Source: Enterovibrio norvegicus_B
GTDB taxonomy: Bacteria; Pseudomonadota; Gammaproteobacteria; Enterobacterales; Vibrionaceae
Direction of reading: 5' to 3'
Length of the DNA stretch: 64,000 nt
Assembly (NCBI RefSeq): GCF_002876705.1
Contig: NZ_MDAG01000012.1
Span: forward strand, 62,001 to 126,000
In this document: positions 16,693 to 24,675 of the stretch, piece after piece
Layout of the letters: each line of letters begins with the position of its first letter
Numbering within the stretch: position 1 is the stretch's first letter
Notes under the pieces: model-generated
Database searches by the model: none
What the model saw: only the letters and a program-made list of their open reading frames with translations
Told to the model about the DNA's origin: nothing
Translations under genes and position numbers: made by a program

Positions 16693-19173
16693 ATGAAAAA
16701 AGAAGTCGCATTTACCTGTGAACTGCCAAACGGTATTCACGCTCGCCCAGCAAATCATCTTGAAGCGGTTTGCCGTCAATTTAGCAGCGAAATCACGCTG
16801 AAAAACCTACGTAACGAGAACACAGGTTCAGCAAAAAGCGTGCTGTCGCTGGTGGGTACTGACACCCTGTTGAACGACCCGTGTTCATTGATCATCGAAG
16901 GTGATGACGCAGAAGCCGCATTTGATGTGCTGGCAACGTACCTGCGTGAAGAATTCCCACATTGTGATGAAGAGCTAGTGGTGATGGATGAGGGTGATGT
17001 GACCCTGCCACAATCACTGATGAACCATAACCCAACCCTTATCCGTGCGAAGCGTCTGTCTGCGGGTATCGCGAAGGGTAAACTGATTCGTTACAACGAA
17101 ATCGAATTGTCAGTGTTCGAGCAAGAAACCGCGTCGCTGAACTTTGAGCAAGCGAAACAGCAAGTCACTGAAACCTTGATTGATAAGGCAGAGTTGGCGA
17201 GCGGCCAAGAAAAAGAAATCATCAAGGCGCATTTGGGTATCTTGAACGATGACACCCTGAATGAAAAAGTGTCGGGTTTTGTGTCGAACGGTGATTCTCT
17301 GGCGAAAGCGATTCTTCTGACCGTTGCTGCTATCACTGAAACCTTGATGCAATCATCTTCTGCATACCTAAAAGAGCGTGTGTTAGACATTAAAGACATC
17401 GCATTGCAATTGCTGATGACGGCGCACCCACACGTTGAAGTATCAACAGACTTCACCTTAACCGAACCGTCTATCGTGATTGCTAACGACCTGACCCCAA
17501 GTCAGTTCCTGGGTCTAGATCGTGAATTCCTGCAAGGTTTGATTCTGACGCAAGCAGGCTCAACGTCGCACACTGTGATTTTGGCACGTGCGTTCAACAT
17601 CCCTGCTGTGTCTGGCGTTGAAATCGACGCATGTGCGAAGCATGAAGGCGAAACCTTGTTTGTCGATGGCGGTTTAGGTGTTGTTGCACTTGCGCCTTCA
17701 GAAGCCGTTTCAACCTACTTCGAGCGTGCAATGTGGATTGCTGAGCAAGTAAAAGCGTCTGAAAGCGAATACCTAAACCTGCAAGCGCAAACCAAAGACG
17801 GCCACCAGATTGAAATCGCGGCAAACATCGCGTGTACCGTAGAAGCGGAATCGGCGTTTGAGAAAGGCGCGGAAGGCATTGGTCTGTTCCGCACTGAAAT
17901 GTTGTTCATGGATCGCAGCACGGCACCTGATGAGCAAGAGCAGTTTGATGCGTACAAGCAAGTGCTAGAAGCCGCAGGCGACAAAGCTGTGATCATCCGT
18001 ACCATGGATATCGGTGGTGACAAGCCGCTGGATTACTTGAACCTGCCACACGAGCACAACCCGTTCTTGGGTTACCGCGCGGTGCGTATCTACCCACAAT
18101 TCCTTGCGCTGTTCCACACTCAACTTCGTGCGATTTTGCGCGCTGCGCAATACGGTCATACCAAAGTGATGATCCCGATGATTCAAAGCATCGAGGAAAT
18201 CCGTTGGGTGAAAGCACAGCTAGAGATCGTGAAAGCGGAATTGACGAGCGACAACACGCCATTTGGTGCGATTGAGCTTGGCATCATGGTAGAAATTCCA
18301 TCGGTGGCGTTCATCATGGATCAGTTCTGCAAAGAAGTGGACTTCTTCAGCATTGGTTCAAACGACATGACCCAATACTTGCTAGCGGTCGATCGTGATA
18401 ACGACAACGTTGCCAAGCTTTACAACAGCCTTGCACCGTCGTTCCTGCGTCTGCTTCGCGCTGTAGTGTCTGGCGCACAAGCGCACAACAAATGGGTTGG
18501 CCTGTGTGGCGAGCTAGGCGCGAACAAGAAAGTACTTCCATTGTTGGTGGGCGCTGGCTTGAACGAGCTAAGCATGGCTGCTCCAAGCATCGCACCAACC
18601 AAAGCGGCACTTCGCCAGTTCGACAGCGAAGCGTGTAAAGCGCTGTTCAATGCTGCGTGTGATTGCGCGACGATTGCAGACGTTGAAGTACTGCTAGATG
18701 TGTTTGCACAATCTCAAGAAGACAAGCCACTGCTAGACGTGGAATGTGTGCTGTTAGATTGTGACTTCAACAGCAAAGAAGAAGCGATTCAAACGCTGGT
18801 GGGCAACCTAGGTGTGCGTGGTCGTACTCACGTTGTGAACGAGCTAGAAGCCGATATCTGGGCACGTGAGTCTGTGTTCACCACAGGTCTTGGCAACGGT
18901 TTCGCGATTCCACACACCAAATCAGACAACATTGCGCATTCGTCTATCTCAATCGCTCGCTTGAACAAACCTGTGATTTGGAGTGACGACGAAGATGGTG
19001 CGGTCGAATTTGTCATCATGCTGACGCTAAATAAAAACCAAGGCGACCAGCACATGCGCATTTTCTCAGGCCTTGCGCGCAAACTTATCCACGAATCTTT
19101 CCGCAACACCCTAAAAACAATGACGACGGAAGCTGAAATCATCAGCTACCTGCAGTCTGAGCTCTCTTTGTAA
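16693..19173 (+). CDS. Multiphosphoryl transfer protein (HPr-EI-EIIA fusion, FryA-like)
   Basis: 826 residues combining all soluble PTS steps from phosphoenolpyruvate to EIIA. Domain order: HPr (residues about 1-85, phospho-His16 in NGIHARPA); Enzyme I (about 115-665, active His293 in AGSTSHTVILAR, plus the LFRTEMLFMDR, IRTMDIGGDKPLDYL and FSIGSNDMTQY motifs of the PEP-binding barrel); fructose-type EIIA (about 685-826, phospho-His741 in FAIPHTK). This order matches E. coli FryA. Start at ATG 16693; a GTG at 16684 overlapping the EIIB stop is the alternative. Having private EI and HPr lets the locus phosphorylate its sugar independently of the general PTS. It is followed by a hairpin and the first GH92 gene. 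Confidence 0.94.
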   Translation: MKKEVAFTCELPNGIHARPANHLEAVCRQFSSEITLKNLRNENTGSAKSVLSLVGTDTLLNDPCSLIIEGDDAEAAFDVLATYLREEFPHCDEELVVMDEGDVTLPQSLMNHNPTLIRAKRLSAGIAKGKLIRYNEIELSVFEQETASLNFEQAKQQVTETLIDKAELASGQEKEIIKAHLGILNDDTLNEKVSGFVSNGDSLAKAILLTVAAITETLMQSSSAYLKERVLDIKDIALQLLMTAHPHVEVSTDFTLTEPSIVIANDLTPSQFLGLDREFLQGLILTQAGSTSHTVILARAFNIPAVSGVEIDACAKHEGETLFVDGGLGVVALAPSEAVSTYFERAMWIAEQVKASESEYLNLQAQTKDGHQIEIAANIACTVEAESAFEKGAEGIGLFRTEMLFMDRSTAPDEQEQFDAYKQVLEAAGDKAVIIRTMDIGGDKPLDYLNLPHEHNPFLGYRAVRIYPQFLALFHTQLRAILRAAQYGHTKVMIPMIQSIEEIRWVKAQLEIVKAELTSDNTPFGAIELGIMVEIPSVAFIMDQFCKEVDFFSIGSNDMTQYLLAVDRDNDNVAKLYNSLAPSFLRLLRAVVSGAQAHNKWVGLCGELGANKKVLPLLVGAGLNELSMAAPSIAPTKAALRQFDSEACKALFNAACDCATIADVEVLLDVFAQSQEDKPLLDVECVLLDCDFNSKEEAIQTLVGNLGVRGRTHVVNELEADIWARESVFTTGLGNGFAIPHTKSDNIAHSSISIARLNKPVIWSDDEDGAVEFVIMLTLNKNQGDQHMRIFSGLARKLIHESFRNTLKTMTTEAEIISYLQSELSL

Positions 19174-19190
19174 TACCCCATTACGATTTC

Positions 19191-19222
19191 AGGTGCTGCA
19201 TCCCCCTGCGGCACCTTTTTTA
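19191..19222 (+). terminator. Terminator-like hairpin between PTS fusion and first GH92 gene
   Basis: AGGTGC/GCACCT arms (19191-19196, 19211-19216) with a GC-rich loop, followed by a run of T. It lies only 15 bases before the first GH92 start, so read-through is needed if the genes are co-transcribed; it may reduce downstream expression. Confidence 0.7.
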
Positions 19223-19236
19223 AAAAAGGTAGAAGA

Positions 19237-21642
19237 ATGAACATCAAGTTAGCGCCTTGTGCACTCGCTATAGCCCTTGCTTTGTCTGTTGTTGGCTGTA
19301 ATTCGGATTCCAACACATCAGAACCTGGCATTTCTATTCCATCCGTGTCGATTATCGATAAAGCTGTTCTTAAATATGTTGATCCAATGATTGGTACCGC
19401 TGCATCGGGCCACACATTCCCAGGTGCGGTTGTTCCTGCGGGTATGGTTCAACTTTCGCCAGATACGTTTATTGGTTCGAAGGCTGACCACGAAGCGGGT
19501 CTGAATGATTGGCACTCAGCGTCGGGTTACTGGGATAAATCTGATTATTCCGAGAATGGAGAGATTTTTGATACCGACGTGCCAATTTACGGTTTCTCTC
19601 ACACCCATTTATCAGGCACGGGCGCGACCGATCTTGGTGACATTCTTGTTCTGCCTTATTCAGACTTGAATGACCACGGAATCAATGCGTTTGATAAATC
19701 CAACGAAATCGCTACGGCAGGTTTTTACAAAACCAAACTCAACAACGGCAACATCGACGTCGAACTGACAACAACAAAGCGCGTTGGTTTGCACAAATAC
19801 ACCTTTGCGAAAGGTGCTGATCGCAACGTGAAGTTCGATTTAGGCCACACGCTGCAAAGTAATAACGGCAAATCGCTAAAGAACAAAATCGAAGTGATCG
19901 ATGAATACACCATTCGCGGACGCAAGTCTTCGACGGGTTGGTTCCAAGGTCAAGATCACCAAGGTCAAGATATCTTCTTCTACGCGAAATTTAGCCAGCC
20001 AGTGGCAAGCGCAATGCTAGGCAAAGATGGCAAAGAGCCTGAGACTAACATGCGCCACAATGCGGTGTACCAAGGTGATGATTTAACCGCATTCCTAAAC
20101 TTTGGCGCGGGTGAGGAAGCGATTGAAATTCGCGTCGGTATTTCTCCGGTGAACTGGCACGGTGCACAGAAGAACCTAGAAGCTGAAACACCGACGTTTG
20201 ATTTTAACAAAGTGAAATCTGACGCGGAGTTTGCGTGGGCTGAGAAGCTAGCAAAAGTGAATGTAGAAGGTGGTTCTGACGCAGAGAAAACCAACTTCTA
20301 TACCGGCATGTACCACATGATGATTGCGCCAATTGAATTCTATGACGTTGATGGTCGCTATGTGGATATGCTTGGCACCACTCGCACCTTGGAAGAAGGC
20401 GATACGCCGAACTACTCCATCTATTCAACGTGGGATACTTTCCGTGCGGTTCACCCGTTCTGGACCATCATCGACCCGAACCAAGCCACGCTCTACGTTG
20501 AAGATTTGATCCGTAAATCAAACGACGAATTCGGTATGTTGCCGAAGTGGGAAGGCCACGGCTCTGAAACGGGCACCATGATAGGTTACCCATCAACCGC
20601 CATCCTGGGCGATGCGGTGACCAAAGGCTTGGTTGACGCAGAAGAAGCGCTTGAAGCGTCTGTAAAATCTGCGCATTACCGCCCGCACGATTTCCCACAA
20701 ATCAACGATGGCATTCTTGGCTCGTTGATGGCGGGTCAATTGAGCTACCACATTGGTGAAACTTGTGTACGCGCACCAAACTGGAACTCGGTGTCTTACT
20801 CCCTTGAATTCTCGTTCTACGACTGGACCATTGCCGAAATGGCGAAAGCGGCAGGCGACATGGAAACCTATGACGAGTTCAAAGCACGTTCATATAACTC
20901 GCTGACACATTGGGATTCAAGTGTTGGGTTCTTTGTGCCGACTGAACTGAAAGATGGCGATCCTTGTGCGTTTAAATACAGCACCGAAGCATTCAGCCCT
21001 TACAAAGCAGATGCGTTCTACTTCACTGAAGGTAACGCTTGGCAGTGGCAGTGGGCGTTCATGCAAGATCTCGACAAACTGACGGAGATCATGGGTGGCA
21101 CAGAGGGCTTGAACGAGAAGCTAAACAACCTGTTCACTGCGAATGAAAACGAAGGTGATCAACACCAGGATATGACGGGTTACATCGGTCAGTACATTCA
21201 CGGTAACGAACCATCGCACCACGTGATTTACCTGTATAACCGCACCGAAGAGTCTTACAAGGCGCAGGAATACTTGGATCAGGTTTACGACGAATTCTAC
21301 AAACCAACGCCAGACGGCATCATTGGTAACGAAGACGTTGGCCAAATGTCAGCGTGGTATTTGATGTCGTCCCTTGGTTTTTACCAAATTTCACCGACTG
21401 ACCCAACGTACAGCATCGGTCGCCCAATCTTCGACAAAGCTACCATGTCGATTGGCGATGGCAAGTTTACCGTTATTGCTGAAAACAACGGCCCGGACAA
21501 CATGTACGTGAAATCCGTCACCATCAACGGCAAACCTTTGGATAAATTCAACACCTTTAAACACGAAGAGTTTAAAGCCGGTGGTGAACTTCGCTTTGTG
21601 ATGACCGCTGATAAGTCAGAGGCCATGAAAGCGAATCTTTAA
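19237..21642 (+). CDS. GH92 alpha-mannosidase lipoprotein, paralogue 1
   Basis: 801 residues. Residues 1-21 are a lipoprotein signal (lipobox SVVGC, Cys21) followed by an Asn at +2 and a Ser/Asn-rich tether, predicting an outer-membrane lipoprotein. The mature part is a whole GH92 enzyme: N-terminal beta-sandwich opening KYVDPMIGTAASGHTFPGAVVP, the SHTHLSGTGATDLGDI loop, then the (alpha/alpha)6 catalytic domain with WDTFRAVHPF, LPKWEGHG, EGNAWQW (Glu598, expected catalytic acid), GNEPSHH (Glu658, expected Ca2+ site) and GNEDVGQMSAW (from about residue 697). GH92 enzymes are Ca2+-dependent inverting alpha-mannosidases; the linkage cleaved cannot be read. Its ribosome site AGGTAGAAG follows a hairpin. 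Confidence 0.94.
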   Translation: MNIKLAPCALAIALALSVVGCNSDSNTSEPGISIPSVSIIDKAVLKYVDPMIGTAASGHTFPGAVVPAGMVQLSPDTFIGSKADHEAGLNDWHSASGYWDKSDYSENGEIFDTDVPIYGFSHTHLSGTGATDLGDILVLPYSDLNDHGINAFDKSNEIATAGFYKTKLNNGNIDVELTTTKRVGLHKYTFAKGADRNVKFDLGHTLQSNNGKSLKNKIEVIDEYTIRGRKSSTGWFQGQDHQGQDIFFYAKFSQPVASAMLGKDGKEPETNMRHNAVYQGDDLTAFLNFGAGEEAIEIRVGISPVNWHGAQKNLEAETPTFDFNKVKSDAEFAWAEKLAKVNVEGGSDAEKTNFYTGMYHMMIAPIEFYDVDGRYVDMLGTTRTLEEGDTPNYSIYSTWDTFRAVHPFWTIIDPNQATLYVEDLIRKSNDEFGMLPKWEGHGSETGTMIGYPSTAILGDAVTKGLVDAEEALEASVKSAHYRPHDFPQINDGILGSLMAGQLSYHIGETCVRAPNWNSVSYSLEFSFYDWTIAEMAKAAGDMETYDEFKARSYNSLTHWDSSVGFFVPTELKDGDPCAFKYSTEAFSPYKADAFYFTEGNAWQWQWAFMQDLDKLTEIMGGTEGLNEKLNNLFTANENEGDQHQDMTGYIGQYIHGNEPSHHVIYLYNRTEESYKAQEYLDQVYDEFYKPTPDGIIGNEDVGQMSAWYLMSSLGFYQISPTDPTYSIGRPIFDKATMSIGDGKFTVIAENNGPDNMYVKSVTINGKPLDKFNTFKHEEFKAGGELRFVMTADKSEAMKANL

Positions 21643-21649
21643 TATTAAT

Positions 21650-21702
21650 ATCCCCCCCTAATTAAAATGAGGGGGATTAATTGAAAGCAACAGCTTTCAA
21701 TT
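21650..21702 (+). other. Two stem-loops after GH92 paralogue 1
   Basis: ATCCCCC (21650-21656) pairs with GGGGGAT (21671-21677). Right after it AATTGAAAGC (21679-21688) pairs perfectly with GCTTTCAATT (21693-21702) across an AACA loop. Neither is followed by a T run, so they may protect or process the message rather than end it. Confidence 0.6.
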
Positions 21703-21717
21703 AAATAAAAGTAATAC

Positions 21718-21777
21718 AAACCGCCCAAAAGATATTTAAGCAATGTGGACATGTTTAAGTGTCGGGCGGTTTTTTTA
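21718..21777 (+). terminator. Terminator with long arm after GH92 paralogue 1
   Basis: AAACCGCCC and GGGCGGTTT arms (21718-21726, 21764-21772) close a 37-base region with a small internal GACA/TGTC pairing and are followed by seven T. It is the strongest stop signal inside the GH92 array, implying that paralogue 2 has its own promoter in 21778-21890. Confidence 0.75.
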
Positions 21778-21899
21778 TGAAAACGATTCACAAATAAATA
21801 ATGAGAGCGCGATTCAAAAATTTTATGCCGGTATCGGCAGGGGTTCGATCACGCCAAAAACAATCATCCAATACGTTTCTAACACTATATAGGTCGAAA

Positions 21900-24608
21900 A
21901 TGATAAACAAAAAGTCTGTGCTTTCTATGGCGATCGTTTTTGCGTTAGCGGGCTGCAATTCCAGTTCATCGGACAACAGTGGACATATAGGCACCTTGCC
22001 GCAGCCTGATCTTTCTGTACTGAATTATGTTGATACGCTTATCGGCACGAAAGGGTTGGGTAACGTGAACCCTTCACCTGTCATGCCGGAAGGCATGATC
22101 CAACCGTCACCAGACAACTTCGATCCTAACGGGTGGAATGGCAAAGGTTCTCCCTCTGAGTATGACCCAACCAATGCGCTGCTTTCTGGGTTCACCATGA
22201 CCCACATTTCTGGTGCGGGTAAAGGCGACCTGAATGATTTCGCCTTCTTGCCATACACAGGCTTTAACACTGACGCACCAACCATCAATAAAGACACTGA
22301 AACCGCAGAAGTCGGTTACTACTCGGTGGAATTAAAAGAAACCGGCGTGAAAGCGGAACTGACGGCAACTGATCGCGTGGCGTTCCAGCGCTACACCTTC
22401 AAAAAAGGTGAAGACCGTAAAGTCCGTATCGATCTGCAACACGAGTTGCTGGAAACCTACGGCAACCACTCTCGCAACATTTACTACAAGCGTTTGAACG
22501 ACACCACGGTGGTGGGCGCGCGTACATCAAACGAATGGGGACAATGGCAGACGGTTTTCTTCGTTGCTGAGTTCTCTGAATCTATCGTCGAAGAAAACCT
22601 TTACGCGAAACTGGCCTCTGAAAGCACGTTACGCCCAGTCGATGCGACAGAAGTAGGGTTGGCAGACTACCGTGGCTACGCAGAACATCAGCCAATGCCG
22701 GGCGAGCCTGAGCCAGATGCGGAGCGTCTCGCTAAGCGTGCAAACGATGTGATGACTCACCTGAACTTCGGTAAAGGTGATGCGCCAATCACGGTCAAAG
22801 TGGCGATTTCCGGCACCAGCGTAGAAGGTGCTATCAATAACTTGAACGCGGACACAAACGATTTCAACTTTGATGCTGTGGTAGAGAAAAACCGTATTGC
22901 ATGGGCTGAAATTTTGGGTGAGTTTGAACTGGAAGGCGGCAAAGAAGCCGATAAAACCATGTTCTACACCTCGCTGTACCGCACCTATGTCGCGCCATTC
23001 GTTTACCAAGATGTAGATGGGAAATATCGCGGCATGGACGGCAAAGTGCATCAAGCAGAAGACGGTTTGGTGAACTACTCGGTGTATTCAATGTGGGATA
23101 CGTTCCGCGCCGCGCACCCGCTAAAAACCATCATTGATAAATCACGTGCTGTGGAATATGCGCATGATTTGCTGAACAAATACAAAACGGGCGGCGTGCT
23201 GCCTAAATGGGAACTTCACTCGGATTACACCGGAGAAATGGTCGGGCATCCTGCTGTTTCTGTTATCGCTGACATCATGGTGAAACACCCTGAAGCCTTC
23301 ACGCAAGATCATTTTGAACTGGCGATTCAAGCGGCGAACGACACCCTCAATTTCTCGTTAGACAAAACAGACAGTTGGGTGCCTTACAAAGATGCATGGT
23401 CTGGCGACAAGCGTTTTACCATTATGACGCGCCACAACAATTACCAAGAAGAACTCGGATACATTCCCGCTAATGCCAAATGGGCTGCGGATGCAGGTGA
23501 CAAACCAGCATACGTGAACGGGATTTCTGAAGATAAATATGACGGGTTGGTGAACGAATCTGTGTCATATGGTTTGGAGAATGCTTACTACGACTGGACA
23601 GTCGCGCAGATCGCCAAACTGGCAGGTGATGACGCGTCATTTGAGCGTTATATGGCACGTTCTGAAGCGTTCAAAAACTACTTCGATTACAACCCCGAAT
23701 TCTACGGCAAGCTCAAAGACAGCAAAGGCAATTCACTTGGCGCGACGGGCTTTATGCGTCCGGTCTACAACCAAAATGGTGAGAAGGTTTTCGCGAACAA
23801 CCTCAAAGCAGATTGTGTGGATGAAAACCTCGCACTGTCTATCCCGCAAGGCTTGGATTACAACGCCTGCAAAGACCGCAAGAGCCTGACCGAAAACGAT
23901 GTGTTCTGGCCTTACCGTGCTGAACACCGTGGTGAAGATTTCACGGAAGGTAACACGTGGCAGTGGACGTGGTTTGCACCGCACAGCATCAATGGCCTTG
24001 GCAATGTGATGGCAGGTCAGAACACCGTTCGTGCTGAATTCGACACACCAGAAGCGTTGACAGCGGAAGGTAAAGCGGCGCTATTGGCGAACTTGAATGC
24101 GCTGTTCAATGCCAACTCGAACGCAGACACCAGCCAGTCTCACGATATGTCCGGCTACATCGGCCAATTCGTGATGGGTAATGAACCTGACCACCACGTG
24201 CCAATGATTTACAACTGGACCGCGGAGCCTTGGAAAACGCAGGAAATCGTCGATCGTGCGATGAACGAGTTTTACCACCCAACGCTGGAAGGCCTGATTG
24301 GTAACGAAGACGTTGGCCAAATGTCAGCGTGGTACGTGATGAACGCATTGGGCTTCTACCAAGTGACGCCTGCAGATCCGTCTTACACCATCACGCGCCC
24401 AATCTTCGATAAAGCAGTGATCCCAGTTGATGGCGGTGCATTCACCATCACGACGGAAAATAACAGCGAAGAAAACATCTACGTGAAATCTGTTGCCATT
24501 AATGGCAAGCCTCTAAATAACAATTTCTCATTTAAACACTCAGATCTGAAAGCGGGCGGGCAATTAAGTTTTGTCATGACCGGAAATAAAGAAGACGCAT
24601 TAAAGTAA
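21900..24608 (+). CDS. GH92 alpha-mannosidase lipoprotein, paralogue 2
   Basis: 902 residues from ATG 21900, chosen because AGGT lies just upstream and the lipobox (ALAGC, Cys19) then falls at the proper distance; the frame is open back to 21801 but that would bury the signal peptide. After NSSSS comes NYVDTLIGTKGLGNVNPSPVMPEG, the GAGKGDLND loop, WDTFRAAHPL, LPKWELHSDYTGEMVG, EGNTWQW (Glu683), GNEPDHH (Glu762) and GNEDVGQMSAW (Glu803). It is about 70-100 residues longer than paralogues 1, 4 and 5; extra sequence lies around residues 225-290 and 590-680. Expected to be a surface-attached Ca2+-dependent alpha-mannosidase, possibly with a different linkage preference. Confidence 0.94.
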   Translation: MINKKSVLSMAIVFALAGCNSSSSDNSGHIGTLPQPDLSVLNYVDTLIGTKGLGNVNPSPVMPEGMIQPSPDNFDPNGWNGKGSPSEYDPTNALLSGFTMTHISGAGKGDLNDFAFLPYTGFNTDAPTINKDTETAEVGYYSVELKETGVKAELTATDRVAFQRYTFKKGEDRKVRIDLQHELLETYGNHSRNIYYKRLNDTTVVGARTSNEWGQWQTVFFVAEFSESIVEENLYAKLASESTLRPVDATEVGLADYRGYAEHQPMPGEPEPDAERLAKRANDVMTHLNFGKGDAPITVKVAISGTSVEGAINNLNADTNDFNFDAVVEKNRIAWAEILGEFELEGGKEADKTMFYTSLYRTYVAPFVYQDVDGKYRGMDGKVHQAEDGLVNYSVYSMWDTFRAAHPLKTIIDKSRAVEYAHDLLNKYKTGGVLPKWELHSDYTGEMVGHPAVSVIADIMVKHPEAFTQDHFELAIQAANDTLNFSLDKTDSWVPYKDAWSGDKRFTIMTRHNNYQEELGYIPANAKWAADAGDKPAYVNGISEDKYDGLVNESVSYGLENAYYDWTVAQIAKLAGDDASFERYMARSEAFKNYFDYNPEFYGKLKDSKGNSLGATGFMRPVYNQNGEKVFANNLKADCVDENLALSIPQGLDYNACKDRKSLTENDVFWPYRAEHRGEDFTEGNTWQWTWFAPHSINGLGNVMAGQNTVRAEFDTPEALTAEGKAALLANLNALFNANSNADTSQSHDMSGYIGQFVMGNEPDHHVPMIYNWTAEPWKTQEIVDRAMNEFYHPTLEGLIGNEDVGQMSAWYVMNALGFYQVTPADPSYTITRPIFDKAVIPVDGGAFTITTENNSEENIYVKSVAINGKPLNNNFSFKHSDLKAGGQLSFVMTGNKEDALK

Positions 24609-24620
24609 AAATAAAAAATC

Positions 24621-24650
24621 AGGAGATCTATTCGTAGATCTCCTTTCCCT
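24621..24650 (+). terminator. UUCG-capped hairpin between GH92 paralogues 2 and 3
   Basis: A perfect 10-bp stem AGGAGATCTA/TAGATCTCCT (24621-24630, 24635-24644) closes on a TTCG tetraloop and is followed by TTTCCCTATTTTT. It lies 26 bases before the next start. Confidence 0.72.
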
Positions 24651-24675
24651 ATTTTTAGTGAAATGAAGGTGTAAC